Source of the DNA: CAZICM01 sp964537685
Lineage (GTDB): Bacteria; Myxococcota_A; Polyangia; Polyangiales; Polyangiaceae
Direction of reading: 5' to 3'
DNA: 64,000 nt
NCBI GenBank assembly: GCA_964537685.1
Contig: CAZICM010000003.1
Span: forward strand, 186,001-250,000
In this document: positions 14,216-23,696 of the stretch, piece by piece
Numbering within the stretch: the stretch's first letter is position 1
How the letters are laid out: every line of letters begins with the position of its first letter
Notes under the pieces: generated by a model
Databases searched by the model: none
Told to the model about the DNA's origin: nothing
What the model saw: the letters and a program-made list of their open reading frames with translations, nothing else
Made by a program: the position numbers and the translations under genes

Positions 14216-16867
14216 ATGAGAATGATTCGCTCCCTAATTCCCCTTTCCACGCTGTTTGCACTGGGATTTTTTTCGACGGGTGCGGTTGCGCTCAACAAAC
14301 GCGCTGAAGTCACGCAGCAGGGGGATTTTGCGCTCATTGGCAACACGCTTGCCCAGGATTGCAGCGCGTCTGTGCCGCCTCCCGTGAATGGCTCGCTCGA
14401 TTGCGCCAATGCGGGCAATACGGCCGATTTAACGCCCGATGTGTTTTGGCGCGCGGAGTCGGGGATGGCGTCCGCAAGCTCTGCCTTGCTCGCCGATCAG
14501 GCGCAAACCGCCGCTGTTTTATCGCTTCCAGCCGGTGCTGCCGTCACACATGCCTATTTGTATTGGACCGGCCTCAAGCCCAACACGCCCGACGATAAAG
14601 TCAATCTGTCCTGCCTCGATCAAAACGGCCCTGTTGAAGCCGTTCAGGCGATTAGCAGCTTTGTGAGTTTTACCGGCACCTACAGCGCTGTCGCGGATGT
14701 GAGCTCGTATTTAAAAACCTATGGCGCCTGTACGTATTTGGTCGGCGGTGTCGAGTCAATTCCCCTCAATCTCGCGCAGGCTCAGCCTTTTGGTTACACG
14801 GGATGGTGGATGGCGGTTTTTTATTCGGATTCAAAAGCGCCTCACCGCTATCTGGCCCTCTACGACGGTCTCGATCCTATCGGAAATGGCGGTGATTCGA
14901 TCATATCTGCATCGGGATTTTTAATTCCCAAAAACTTTGCCGCGCTTTCCCAGGCCAAGCTGGGCGTAGTGGCTTTTGACGGCGATGCAGCGCTGACCGG
15001 CGATAAATTGCTTTTGGCCGATACGCCGGTTGAAGATATGCCCGGCTTTGCCAATAATTTTTTTAATGGCTCGCGCACCTATTCGGGCGCTCCTGTATCG
15101 CCTGCGGGTGATTTGCCCCAGTTGTCGGGAGATCCAGGCAGCCTGAGCCGCATCGATCTCGATGTGCTCGATATCACGCCGATGGTGAGCGAAGGCCAGG
15201 CGCAAATCGATATCAAAGCCGTGAGCGAGGGAGAACTCTTCGATTTCACGGGATTGCTTGTTTCCGTGCCGACCTTTACCGATGGCGATGGCGATACCAT
15301 TTCGGATGACGAGGAAATCGCATTGGGAACCAATCCAATGGATAAGGATTCCGATGATGATGGCGTCGATGATAATCAGGAGGGCTGTTCGGATTTGGCG
15401 GCGTGTCCTGCGGGCGGGAATCCAGCGGCGGATACCGACTCGGATGGAATTATCAATGCAATGGATCCTGATTCCGATGGTGATGGTTTATTTGATGGAA
15501 CGGAATTAGGAAAAGATTGTTCCGGAGTGGATACCAAGGTGGCCGCGGGCTTTTGCGTGGCCGATTCGGATGCGGGCGAAACCGTGACCGATCCTCTGAA
15601 CGCGGATACGGATGGAGGCGGTGTACGGGATGGTTCGGAGGATATTAATTTAGACGGCGATTTAGATAATGGCGAGACCAATCCGACCGTGGGGAACGGC
15701 GCGGACGACAGCCAAATTGCCGATTCGGACATGGATGGATTGAGCGATGGGCTGGAAATGGTATTGGGTTCCGATCCAATGGATCCCGATTCCGATGATG
15801 ATGGTTTGGTGGATGGCTTGGAAGTCGATCCCGCGGCGGACACCGACGGGGATGGATTGATCAATGTGCTGGATGTGGACAGCGATAATGATGCGCTATT
15901 TGACGGCACGGAAGCGGGGAAATCCTGCGATAATCCGGGCACGGATAAAGCGGCGGGGCATTGCATTGCCGACGTGGATCCGGCCACCAAAACACAGCCT
16001 TCGGTGGCGGATACGGATGGGGGCGGTGTTCGGGATGGTTCGGAGGACGTGAACCGGGACGGCGCCGTATCGGCTGATGAAAGCGATCCGGCGAAGGCGG
16101 TTGACGATGCGCTTATTGTTGATTCGGACGCGGACGGCTTGAGCGACGATTTAGAAAATAGCCTAGGCACAGGGAACAACGACGCGGACAGCGATGAAGA
16201 TGGGTTATTGGACGGCGAAGAAGATAATCCGGCGGACGACACCGACGGCGACGGCACGATCAATTTGCTCGACGATGATAGCGATAATGATTTACTAAAG
16301 GATGGCACGGAGCGCGGAAAGAATTGCAGCGACCCCTCGACCAACAAAGCGCAGGGGCATTGCGTATCCGATGCGGACAAGGGAAAGACCAAAACGAGCA
16401 TGTTGCTGGCCGATACGGATGGAGGCGGAGTACCCGATGGCCAGGAAGATGTCGACAAGGACGGCACGATTGATCCAGCGCTTTCTGAAGGCGATCCTAA
16501 TGATCCATCGGACGATTTGATGGTATGTCCATGCCTCGACGATAGTTATTGCGGGGCAGCGGACAGTGGGATGGTATGCGAAGCCTGTGAATGCAAGGCG
16601 GGGTGCCGTGGCGAAGCAGGCAATGCATGTCCAGAAGGCCAGATGTGCAGTTCGGCGGATGCGTCGATTGGCGAATGTTCAAGCGTTTCTGGGACGGGCG
16701 GCGGGGGTTCGGGTTCGAGTTCGGCGGGCGGAGCTCCGGGCGGCGAAGATGGCTGTTCGTGCTCGATTCCGGGCGGAGGCGCGAAGGATTACGCGGTATG
16801 GGCGCTGTTGGCCGCGGGAAGTGCTTGGATGGCGAGGCGGCGCCGGGGAGTTAGGGGCTACCAATAA
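14216..16867 (+). CDS. Thrombospondin type 3 repeat, MYXO-CTERM surface protein
   Basis: The product is 883 aa. A cleavable signal peptide (through about residue 26, ALN) precedes an N-terminal beta-rich domain of about 330 residues (YLYWTGLKPN..., GWWMAVFYSDS). Asp-rich calcium-binding TSP3-like repeats follow (DGDGDTISDDEE, DSDDDGVDD, DSDGDGLFDGTE) from about residue 355 to 765. A Cys-rich patch, a Gly/Ser linker and a MYXO-CTERM tail end the protein: Gly-Cys-Ser-Cys-Ser, then a hydrophobic helix, then Arg-Arg-Arg-Arg. The tail directs sorting and anchoring at the cell surface in this phylum. The overall design resembles proteins annotated AgmC in myxobacteria, but I would not claim a gliding role. 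The gene ends with a 10-bp overlap with the convergent gene. Confidence 0.85.
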   Translation: MRMIRSLIPLSTLFALGFFSTGAVALNKRAEVTQQGDFALIGNTLAQDCSASVPPPVNGSLDCANAGNTADLTPDVFWRAESGMASASSALLADQAQTAAVLSLPAGAAVTHAYLYWTGLKPNTPDDKVNLSCLDQNGPVEAVQAISSFVSFTGTYSAVADVSSYLKTYGACTYLVGGVESIPLNLAQAQPFGYTGWWMAVFYSDSKAPHRYLALYDGLDPIGNGGDSIISASGFLIPKNFAALSQAKLGVVAFDGDAALTGDKLLLADTPVEDMPGFANNFFNGSRTYSGAPVSPAGDLPQLSGDPGSLSRIDLDVLDITPMVSEGQAQIDIKAVSEGELFDFTGLLVSVPTFTDGDGDTISDDEEIALGTNPMDKDSDDDGVDDNQEGCSDLAACPAGGNPAADTDSDGIINAMDPDSDGDGLFDGTELGKDCSGVDTKVAAGFCVADSDAGETVTDPLNADTDGGGVRDGSEDINLDGDLDNGETNPTVGNGADDSQIADSDMDGLSDGLEMVLGSDPMDPDSDDDGLVDGLEVDPAADTDGDGLINVLDVDSDNDALFDGTEAGKSCDNPGTDKAAGHCIADVDPATKTQPSVADTDGGGVRDGSEDVNRDGAVSADESDPAKAVDDALIVDSDADGLSDDLENSLGTGNNDADSDEDGLLDGEEDNPADDTDGDGTINLLDDDSDNDLLKDGTERGKNCSDPSTNKAQGHCVSDADKGKTKTSMLLADTDGGGVPDGQEDVDKDGTIDPALSEGDPNDPSDDLMVCPCLDDSYCGAADSGMVCEACECKAGCRGEAGNACPEGQMCSSADASIGECSSVSGTGGGGSGSSSAGGAPGGEDGCSCSIPGGGAKDYAVWALLAAGSAWMARRRRGVRGYQ

Positions 16868-18006
16868 TATCGCATTCGAAAGATCGCCGAAAATTGTGAA
16901 AGCTTCGCGTTTTGGGCCGGATCGTCCGAGGCTATTTCAAGCGAAACAATTTGAATCTCCGGCCCCAGCGATAGGCTTGTCCGGCCTGTGTAATGAATGC
17001 CCGCGACCACTTCATGAAGAGGCGCGGGGCCGCCTGCTGTTTTGCGAAGTCCATAGGAAAGCAATGCGCCTAAAGGTATGGGCGTGGATGGATTAAAATC
17101 TGCGCTCAGCGTGGCTCCTGCGCCGATGGTATTGGCGGCTTGATCTTCTCCATCGGTATTCTGAATGGTTCTTTCGTATTCGACGCGGGCGAGGATGCCA
17201 ATGATTTTATCGATGCCCCATGCGAAATGAACCCCAAGTTTAGGTGCGTGCGTGCTGGTGCTCACCAATAAAGTCGAACTGTCGATCGTTCCGGCGTCTA
17301 AACTCTTTTGAATGGCCGAAATCACACTAAAATTGTAACTCTTCCTAAAGGTATAATCGAGTGCAAGAGCAATACGAATTTTACCCGCAAAGGTTTTTCC
17401 AACGCCAGCTCCCAATGAAATATCGTATCCCGCTCCCGCCCCATAAAAAAGTGCCGCTTCGGGGCTAATCCCCAATAGCGCCGAGCCCGCAATGCCCGCC
17501 CGCGCCGTGATTAAATCGATAAATCCTATTTGAAGATTAAATGCTTGGCTTAGCCCTACCAGCGTCAAGTTGTGATCTGGCGTTTTAAACGATGCGCCGC
17601 CCAATCCGGTAATGGTGCCAAAATGGGTCGTCGCAAAGGGTGAGGTGTGAAATTCAGTAAGCAAAAAATCGTGGCCGTTGAGGTTTCGAAAACTGGTCGG
17701 AACAACCCAATTGGTTGGCAATCCCTTCAAGTTTTGACCCACGGGTTCGTCGACAGGCGGTCCTCCGCTTTTCAGTTCGGCATCGGTGGTGGGTGGCGGC
17801 GGAGCGGGCGCCGATGCAGAAGGAGGAGGCGCTGTTGTTTCGGGAGGATTTGGCGGTGGCGCGGGGATTTCTGTTGGCGCCGCGGATGGTGCGGATGGAG
17901 CGGATGGAGCGGGTGATGTAGGCGGATCGCTTTGAGCAAAGCTTGTTCCAGCCGCCGTGAGCGCAAACAAAGAAATGATAATGAAAGTAGTTTTATGCAT
18001 TATCAT
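16858..18006 (-). CDS. Putative outer-membrane beta-barrel protein with Pro-rich N-terminus
   Basis: The 382-aa product has a signal peptide (ending near SFAQSD) and an Ala/Pro/Ser-rich linker to about residue 80. Alternating amphipathic strands then end in Phe-Arg-Met-Arg-Tyr-Tyr-Trp. An aromatic C-terminus of this kind is the BamA-recognised signature of outer-membrane barrels. The start is the ATG at 18006 or 18000. The frame extends further upstream, but that part is not signal-like. The gene lies 11 bp after the lipoprotein gene at 18018-19019, so the two probably form an operon. Ligand or transport function unknown. Confidence 0.75.
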   Translation of the reverse strand: MIMHKTTFIIISLFALTAAGTSFAQSDPPTSPAPSAPSAPSAAPTEIPAPPPNPPETTAPPPSASAPAPPPPTTDAELKSGGPPVDEPVGQNLKGLPTNWVVPTSFRNLNGHDFLLTEFHTSPFATTHFGTITGLGGASFKTPDHNLTLVGLSQAFNLQIGFIDLITARAGIAGSALLGISPEAALFYGAGAGYDISLGAGVGKTFAGKIRIALALDYTFRKSYNFSVISAIQKSLDAGTIDSSTLLVSTSTHAPKLGVHFAWGIDKIIGILARVEYERTIQNTDGEDQAANTIGAGATLSADFNPSTPIPLGALLSYGLRKTAGGPAPLHEVVAGIHYTGRTSLSLGPEIQIVSLEIASDDPAQNAKLSQFSAIFRMRYYW

Positions 18007-18017
18007 GAAATTGATGG

Positions 18018-19019
18018 TTAAGGCATGGGTTGAAGCACAAAAGCCCGGACGCCGTGCATCGCGAAAATTAAATTGTACCCGTCGGCAATGCGCGAATCGG
18101 ATACGCAATCGGTCCCCAGAATTTCGGTTCCATCACCGTCGACACAGCGGTCAATACGAAAATCTTTAACTCCCATATCATCGGGATCATCAAAGAATTT
18201 TTCGAGACCGTCTCCATCGAGGTCCACTTGAGGCTGAAGCGGGAAAATACCGCATCCCGTCGCGATGACATCCAATAGGGTTTGGCCTTGGCACTGCCCC
18301 ATCGTGATATTGGGAATAAATCCTAAAAGCGATGCCTGCACCGCGCCGGTAAGCCTTCCTTTTTCAAGGGTGTAAATGGCATCCTCCTCCGGCGTCGCTT
18401 TTATGGTGCCTTCAAGCACGGGATTCGCAAAGGGGAAAGGCAATCCGGGCGTCATTAAAACGCCCACGCTTTCCGCATGAAGGAAGCCTTTTTTAATCGA
18501 TGCGGTGGTGAATTCAATGGTCGGATTGCCATCCATTCCAAACGAAAGGGGCGCCGGAGAATAGGTCTCGGGTTCGTCTGGATTAAAATTATCGGAATTA
18601 TCACTATCACTATCGGATAGGCCAATCATTGCGGCGCTAATTTCCGGATCGCTTTGGCCAGAGGGATCGTCGAGATTGCGAATTTCAAGGCCGAATAAAA
18701 GCTGCCCATTTTTAATGCTCATCGTGAGTTGATCGTTGACGAGCGGGCCGAGCAGGGCAAAGGGGTGAAATGCCTCTTGTATGGTCGCGATATGAAAATC
18801 GTCGAAGGCGAGCGAAGGGCCGAGCATGGGCGGGCCGGGATCGGGCGGCGTGTCGGCATCCGCCTCGACGTCCGTTCCAGCGTCTTTAGCGTCCACGGGC
18901 GTGATTTCGGCGGGGTTAATGACTTCAACGCTGGAGCAGGCCAGCGATTGGAATGCGAAGGGCAATGCAATGGCCAAAGGAACAAGAGCAAGCGGGCGGC
19001 GCAAGATGTGTTGAATCAT
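18018..19019 (-). CDS. Putative lipoprotein with calcium-binding-like Asp motifs
   Basis: The product is 333 aa. The signal peptide ends Phe-Gln-Ser-Leu-Ala-Cys (lipobox). An Asp/Pro-rich linker is followed by a globular domain with Asp-rich strings (DSDSDNSDNFNPDEPE, DLDGDGLEKFFDDPDD) that could bind calcium. No family is recognised. It is the first gene of a two-gene unit with the beta-barrel protein, which suggests a lipoprotein/barrel pair at the outer membrane (inference from order). Confidence 0.75.
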   Translation of the reverse strand: MIQHILRRPLALVPLAIALPFAFQSLACSSVEVINPAEITPVDAKDAGTDVEADADTPPDPGPPMLGPSLAFDDFHIATIQEAFHPFALLGPLVNDQLTMSIKNGQLLFGLEIRNLDDPSGQSDPEISAAMIGLSDSDSDNSDNFNPDEPETYSPAPLSFGMDGNPTIEFTTASIKKGFLHAESVGVLMTPGLPFPFANPVLEGTIKATPEEDAIYTLEKGRLTGAVQASLLGFIPNITMGQCQGQTLLDVIATGCGIFPLQPQVDLDGDGLEKFFDDPDDMGVKDFRIDRCVDGDGTEILGTDCVSDSRIADGYNLIFAMHGVRAFVLQPMP

Positions 19020-19063
19020 AGGGAGTCACTGTAGCCTTTGGGCGGCCGCTCTTAAAGAGTGCA

Positions 19064-19651
19064 GTGGTCTCGTTGAAAAGAGCTTGTGCGGGCGGGTATT
19101 CGTTGGACAATCCGCGCGTGATTGCATGTGTGGATGTGGATTATCGAAATGGCGGCGCGGTGTGCGCTTGTCTGTGGTTCAAGCATTTTTCGGATGCCAG
19201 GGCGGCCGGCCAGTCGGTCGTAAAAATCGCCCATGCCGAGCCTTATGAGCCCGGGGCTTTTTATCGCCGGGAGCTGCCTTGTATTTTGTGTGTGCTGGAC
19301 GATGGATATAAATACAATAAATTTGGCGAAAAACTTGATGCAATTATTGTCGATGGATATGTGTGGCTGGATGCCGAAAAGCGGCCTGGCTTGGGGGCGA
19401 AGTTATTTGAAGCATTGAAGGGTGAAGTTCCGATCGTTGGTGTGGCGAAAACGATGTTTAAGGATATCGATGTGGCCGTTCAGGCGGGTATTGCGCTGAA
19501 TGTGCTCCGGGGAAAGAGCGAAAAGCCATTGATTGTAACGGCCGAGGGAATGGATGTAAGAGATGCAGCTCAAAAGATTGCATCCATGCACGGTGATTAT
19601 CGGGTGCCTGCGCTGCTCCGGGCCGTGGATCGGCTGTGCAGGTCGGGTTAA
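19064..19651 (+). CDS. nfi: Endonuclease V (deoxyinosine-specific)
   Basis: It cleaves DNA near deoxyinosine, initiating repair of deaminated adenine. Recognisable blocks are CVDVDYR (catalytic Asp), EPYEPGAFYRRELPCIL (catalytic Glu), IVDGYVWLD, PGLGAKLFEAL and VGVAKTMF. Together they define the Endonuclease V fold. At 195 aa or less it is shorter than E. coli Nfi and lacks most of its N-terminal extension. The start is uncertain: GTG at 19064, or a TTG or GTG within the next 20 codons. Its stop overlaps lpxB on the other strand by 4 bp. Confidence 0.88.
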   Translation: MVSLKRACAGGYSLDNPRVIACVDVDYRNGGAVCACLWFKHFSDARAAGQSVVKIAHAEPYEPGAFYRRELPCILCVLDDGYKYNKFGEKLDAIIVDGYVWLDAEKRPGLGAKLFEALKGEVPIVGVAKTMFKDIDVAVQAGIALNVLRGKSEKPLIVTAEGMDVRDAAQKIASMHGDYRVPALLRAVDRLCRSG

Positions 19652-20781
19652 TCGATCCAGTCGCGTATTAAATTCACGGCGCGCGCGCCAAAATGGTCTT
19701 GGGAATCCGTGCGGAGAAGGTTTCGGAGCGAATCCGAGAGGGCCGCGGCATTGGTTCCAAGGGCTTTGCGGCCTTCGTTTGCAATACGATAAGGTTGAAC
19801 GTCGTCTTGAAGCAATTCAGAAACATAGGGTTTGCCCATTAGAATATTGGGCAATGAAATATAGGGTATTTGCAGCCATCGCTTTGCGATCGCCGCGCTG
19901 AGCGCATCGACGCGGTAGGCAACGACTTGGGGAATTCCGGCGAGCGCGGCTTCCAGGCTGGCCGTTCCCGAGGCGCAGAGCGCTAAATGGAAGGCAGGCA
20001 ATAGAGGCAGCGCTCCGTGCAGCGAATCGCCTTCCAGAATTGGAAAATGAAATTGTTTTGATATCCGGTGCAATGGATTCCGCTCATTTTCCCGCAGATG
20101 CGGCGCTTGGATAAAATAAGCCCGATCGGCATCGCCCGATTGAATCATGAGTTGAGCCGCGGCGGCCAGAGGTCCGGCGAGTCTCGCTATTTCCTTGGGC
20201 CGGCTTCCCGCGAGCAGGGCAATGCGCTTTTCCCCAGCGTTTAATCCGATAGAATTGGACGGGTCCAGGGGAACTTCCAGGGCGGGATGTCCGATATAAT
20301 GGGCGTCAACCCCAGCGCTTCTCCATAAGGGTTCTTCAAAAGGAAAGAGTACGGCGAGGCGGTCGAGCGAATATTTCATGGTGAATAGCCGGCCTTTGCG
20401 CCATGCCCATACCTGCGGCGCCGCTACCCATAATACGCGCGTTCCCGCTGTTTTAAGCAGGCGCCCGATATAGGTATTAAATTCGGTGAAATTGATTAGT
20501 AATGCAATCGATGGCTTGTTCCGGTGAATATGGCCGAGCAGGGTGGAAGCAGCCTTTTGCAGTGAAGACAGCGCGCCTAGAGCGTCTCCCAAGCCCATTA
20601 CAGAAATTGCGCGGGCATCGAAAATACGCCGAAGACCCGATTGTTCCGAAAGAGGGCCGCCTATGCCCCAGGTTTCAATTGAATTGAATTGGCGGTGAAG
20701 CTCGCCGAGAATATGCGATAATAACCGGTCGCCGGAATATTCTCCGGCCACCGCCAGCACCGATTTAGTCGTCGCTTTCAT
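19648..20781 (-). CDS. lpxB: Lipid-A-disaccharide synthase
   Basis: The 377-aa GT-B enzyme joins UDP-diacylglucosamine to lipid X in lipid A synthesis at the inner membrane. Family motifs visible are AGEYSGDRLLSHI at the N-terminus (usually AGExSGD), IGGPL, NFTEFN, VLWVAAPQVWAWR, GHPALE, LLAGSRPKEI and the donor-site CASGTASLEAALAGIPQVVAYR. The ATG at 20781 matches the conserved N-terminus, although the frame is open further upstream. The gene starts within the end of rnd (17-bp overlap), so translation is probably coupled. It is unusual in lying outside an lpxD-fabZ-lpxA cluster. Confidence 0.95.
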   Translation of the reverse strand: MKATTKSVLAVAGEYSGDRLLSHILGELHRQFNSIETWGIGGPLSEQSGLRRIFDARAISVMGLGDALGALSSLQKAASTLLGHIHRNKPSIALLINFTEFNTYIGRLLKTAGTRVLWVAAPQVWAWRKGRLFTMKYSLDRLAVLFPFEEPLWRSAGVDAHYIGHPALEVPLDPSNSIGLNAGEKRIALLAGSRPKEIARLAGPLAAAAQLMIQSGDADRAYFIQAPHLRENERNPLHRISKQFHFPILEGDSLHGALPLLPAFHLALCASGTASLEAALAGIPQVVAYRVDALSAAIAKRWLQIPYISLPNILMGKPYVSELLQDDVQPYRIANEGRKALGTNAAALSDSLRNLLRTDSQDHFGARAVNLIRDWID

Positions 20782-22072
20782 CGTCCGAGGCGGGCAGCGT
20801 CCCCGAAAAAACAATTTGATCGGCGGGAAGCTCTTGACGGACACGATCGAGCACTTCAATGGCAATCCGCTTGAAATCCGGCCCATACATGGCCAGGCGC
20901 CGGGCGCCCAGTCCCACGATGCCCGCCATTGCATCGAGGAATTCGTTTGAATTTGGATCAAATCTCGTCATCATGGTCACCAGGGCATGAGCGCAGTGCC
21001 CGGGAAGTACAACCTGTACATCTAAACCCCGGCGCTCCGCTTCACTGCGCCTCCATGCGAAGAGGCGAGTCTCCAATACCTTGCGATGTAATATGGCGGG
21101 CCGCGATAAACGTTCGGCCTCAAATAAAGATCGCTCGTGCTCGGGTATATTGCCCGCTTCTACGCCGGTGCGTACCGCCTCATAAAATGCGTCGTTCATG
21201 CCCGGTGTGCGCGATGCCAGCGTGCCGTTTAACAGGGCGCGCAGCGATGGAAGCGCGGCCGGTTTTTTCCGGGCGATTTCTAAGAGCAGTTCATTCGGGG
21301 CAATTCGAAAAGGTGGCAAATCCATTTGCTCGGCGGCCTTGTCGCGCACCTGCGTGAGCTCGCGCAAAATGGCTTTTCCAGCCGCGTCGAGCAAAAATAC
21401 GCCTTTCATCCGCGCATATGCGGGTTTGGGCTTGGAGGGCGGCCTTCGGGCAATGCTTAGGCGGTAATTGCATTCCTCGGCGATCTCTTCCTCGATATCG
21501 AGCGCTTTGGCTTTGCGCCGCAGGTGTTCATCCAATTCCAATAAATGAAATACGTCGCTCGCGAGGTATTGAAGCTTTTCTGGATCTACCGGGCGTTCTG
21601 CCCAATTGTGTTGCTGAAATTTCTTATCGATTTTAATACTAAATTCGCTTTCAAGCATGGATGAAAGGCCGGATGCTCTAAATCCCAGCATGCGCGCGGC
21701 AATCGATGTGTCGCGCACCCGATCGAGTGGTACCTGGGCTTCTGCGAGAAGCCGGGCGTCAAGCGCGAGATCGTGCAGGATTTTTACGGGGCCGTTGTCG
21801 TCAAGCACCGGTAGAAGCGGTGATAGCGGTGTCCGCAAGGGATCGATAATGGCCACGCGCATCGGTATCGCACCCGATTGCATCGTATAGTCTTCGAATG
21901 CGATCTGAATGGTGCAGACTTTGGGGCGGTAGGCAAATAGCCCATTGGCTTCGACATCCAAGGCAAGAGCCTTGGCATTCATGCACCTTCGGGCCAATTC
22001 ATCGAGGGCCGAGGGCGTGTCTATCCAGAGAATGGCCTCGCTGGGAATCGTGTGTGAGGAGGCTTTTTCCAC
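20765..22072 (-). CDS. rnd: Ribonuclease D (DEDDy 3'-5' exonuclease with HRDC domains)
   Basis: The 435-aa 3'-5' exoribonuclease trims tRNA and other stable RNA precursors. The exonuclease domain shows LALDVEANGLF (Exo I Asp and Glu), KILHDLALDARLL (Exo II) and YLASDVFHLL (Exo III, YxxxD). HRDC-like helical domains follow (LLDAAGKAILRELTQVRDKAAEQMDLPPFRIAPNELL). The C-terminus is acidic. It is translationally coupled to lpxB. Confidence 0.93.
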   Translation of the reverse strand: MEKASSHTIPSEAILWIDTPSALDELARRCMNAKALALDVEANGLFAYRPKVCTIQIAFEDYTMQSGAIPMRVAIIDPLRTPLSPLLPVLDDNGPVKILHDLALDARLLAEAQVPLDRVRDTSIAARMLGFRASGLSSMLESEFSIKIDKKFQQHNWAERPVDPEKLQYLASDVFHLLELDEHLRRKAKALDIEEEIAEECNYRLSIARRPPSKPKPAYARMKGVFLLDAAGKAILRELTQVRDKAAEQMDLPPFRIAPNELLLEIARKKPAALPSLRALLNGTLASRTPGMNDAFYEAVRTGVEAGNIPEHERSLFEAERLSRPAILHRKVLETRLFAWRRSEAERRGLDVQVVLPGHCAHALVTMMTRFDPNSNEFLDAMAGIVGLGARRLAMYGPDFKRIAIEVLDRVRQELPADQIVFSGTLPASDDESDD

Positions 22073-22096
22073 GGCGCGCCCATTCAGTAGAGTTGT

Positions 22097-23026
22097 CTAA
22101 CGGCGGGAGCGGTATTTCCGTGCGGCGAGAAATGCGGCAAGGCCCAGGGAAAGCGCGGAGAATGCCGGGTTGGGCCGGCGGGAACCGGGGGCGCGGATGG
22201 AACAGCCTCCGTCGTCGTCGGCGGCGGGACGGGGATCGTCCGAGCACAGCGCTGAAAAACCATGGCGAGGCGTCGTGTCGCAACTGGCGGGAATGGCGGT
22301 TCCAGGCGGGTAAATATCGCAAATGCCCGCTTGGTCGTCGCTATCGAGCGTGCGGATATCCAGCGAGCCCGGCATGTATTGCGTCGTCATCGTGGCCTGA
22401 TCGAGCGGTGAATGGGCGAGGCCCAGAAAATGACCGGCTTCGTGTGTCGCGATGGAGAGAAGATCGAATTCAACGCCGGTGTCGCCTGTTGTGATCGTAT
22501 TGGTGGCCGTATTTACTTCCATATCGGCGTCGTAGATTTCGCCCGTCTCGGTATTGAAGGTAACGGTTGTCAATGCGAGTGTATTGTTCGCGCCGGAATG
22601 CGGCCACATATCATCGCGGAACATGATGATGTTGGCATTGCCGAGGCTTTTTTTATCGCCGTAGTTGTATTCCTGGGCATCACAGGAAACGGGGCCCAAA
22701 TAATCCACGCGCACGCGGGGCGTTCCGCCGCCGGGGCATTGGGCTTTTTTCCATGCGTCGAAGGCCGTGTTGAAAATTGTTTCGGCGTCTTTGAGCGGTA
22801 CTTGTTTTGATGCGTCTTGCTGAAGTGTGAAACCGACGCAGGGGCTCGGCCAAAAGAGGGGTTTGCCGCAATCGTTGGGATCGGCCGGCGTGCAGAGCTG
22901 GCCTGTTCCGATGGGGCTCGTGGAGCAGCTCGTGGTGCGGCAGAAAGCGTGGGATGCGCTGGGCCACAAGGCCGCGGCGAGCGTAATTCCTATTGAAACG
23001 CCTAAAGCGGGACGGCTGGGGCTCAT
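22097..23026 (-). CDS. Matrixin-like secreted metalloprotease, MYXO-CTERM
   Basis: The product is 309 aa with a signal peptide (to about residue 28) and a Cys-containing N-region. The catalytic zinc motif is HEAGHFLGLAHS (HExxHxxGxxH), followed by a downstream Met that fits a met-turn (SPLDQATMTTQYM). A conserved tail pattern (LDSDDQAGICDIYPPG, PRHGFS) leads to a Cys-Ser motif, hydrophobic helix and Arg cluster of MYXO-CTERM type. It is probably a cell-surface zinc endopeptidase. It overlaps the upstream partner gene by 4 bp (ATGA). A second, related protease sits at the right edge of the window. Confidence 0.9.
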   Translation of the reverse strand: MSPSRPALGVSIGITLAAALWPSASHAFCRTTSCSTSPIGTGQLCTPADPNDCGKPLFWPSPCVGFTLQQDASKQVPLKDAETIFNTAFDAWKKAQCPGGGTPRVRVDYLGPVSCDAQEYNYGDKKSLGNANIIMFRDDMWPHSGANNTLALTTVTFNTETGEIYDADMEVNTATNTITTGDTGVEFDLLSIATHEAGHFLGLAHSPLDQATMTTQYMPGSLDIRTLDSDDQAGICDIYPPGTAIPASCDTTPRHGFSALCSDDPRPAADDDGGCSIRAPGSRRPNPAFSALSLGLAAFLAARKYRSRR

Positions 23027-23637
23027 GGCGTTTGCTTCTGTTTAAGGGATTCGATTAAGGTCATCGCCGCTTCGGGAGAAAGGCCGACGAGGCGTTCTTG
23101 GGCCGAGATAACGGGGCCGCGCCGGGGAAGCAGGGTGCCGGCGTCGGGGCTTGCGAAGAGTTTGGGATTGCCCTGGGCGTCGTTGCGGATGGGGAAATGG
23201 CCTTGGGCCAAGCCGTTGACGACGAAGCCATTTTTGGGTGTTTTAAGAAGGAAGAGCAGGGTGCGCTCGCCTTTGCCGAATTTGGCGTCGCCGTTGACGA
23301 GCTGGCCAATATTGCCAACCACGCCGCCCAGTGTGCGGACGGTGATTTCTTCGCCGGGCGAGGTGCCTGCACTGCGTTCGACGCGGAAACGGGTGAAGGT
23401 GACGATTCGTCTTCCGCCGGGCAAGTCTTCCCACGCGCTGTGTTTTTCGAGCGCGGTCGCGATGACAACATGGGATGAGCCTTGGGTGAGCTCATCGAGT
23501 GAAATCGCCACGGAAACAGCAGCATTGGCGTCTGCCGGCGAATGTTGGGGCGCGTTTGGGTTCAGCGCCGAGAGCGCTGGAACGGCCAGGGTTAGGGCAA
23601 GAATAAAGACGTGGAAGGATCGCTGTCGGGCTCGCAC
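23023..23637 (-). CDS. Exported hypothetical protein paired with matrixin protease
   Basis: The 204-aa protein has a signal peptide (FILALTLAVPALSALN) and a beta-rich domain with GEEITVRTLGGVVGNIGQLV and FGKGERTLLFLL. The C-terminus (GLSPEAAMTLIESLK) is helical. Its last codons overlap the protease start (ATGA), indicating coupled translation. It might be a chaperone, inhibitor or substrate of the protease. I know of no assigned function for this domain. Confidence 0.75.
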   Translation of the reverse strand: MRARQRSFHVFILALTLAVPALSALNPNAPQHSPADANAAVSVAISLDELTQGSSHVVIATALEKHSAWEDLPGGRRIVTFTRFRVERSAGTSPGEEITVRTLGGVVGNIGQLVNGDAKFGKGERTLLFLLKTPKNGFVVNGLAQGHFPIRNDAQGNPKLFASPDAGTLLPRRGPVISAQERLVGLSPEAAMTLIESLKQKQTP

Positions 23638-23696
23638 GAAGGCGACAATATCATGGAAAGCTACAGGCGGGCTCGGTCTTTTCTAGGTATTTTGCA

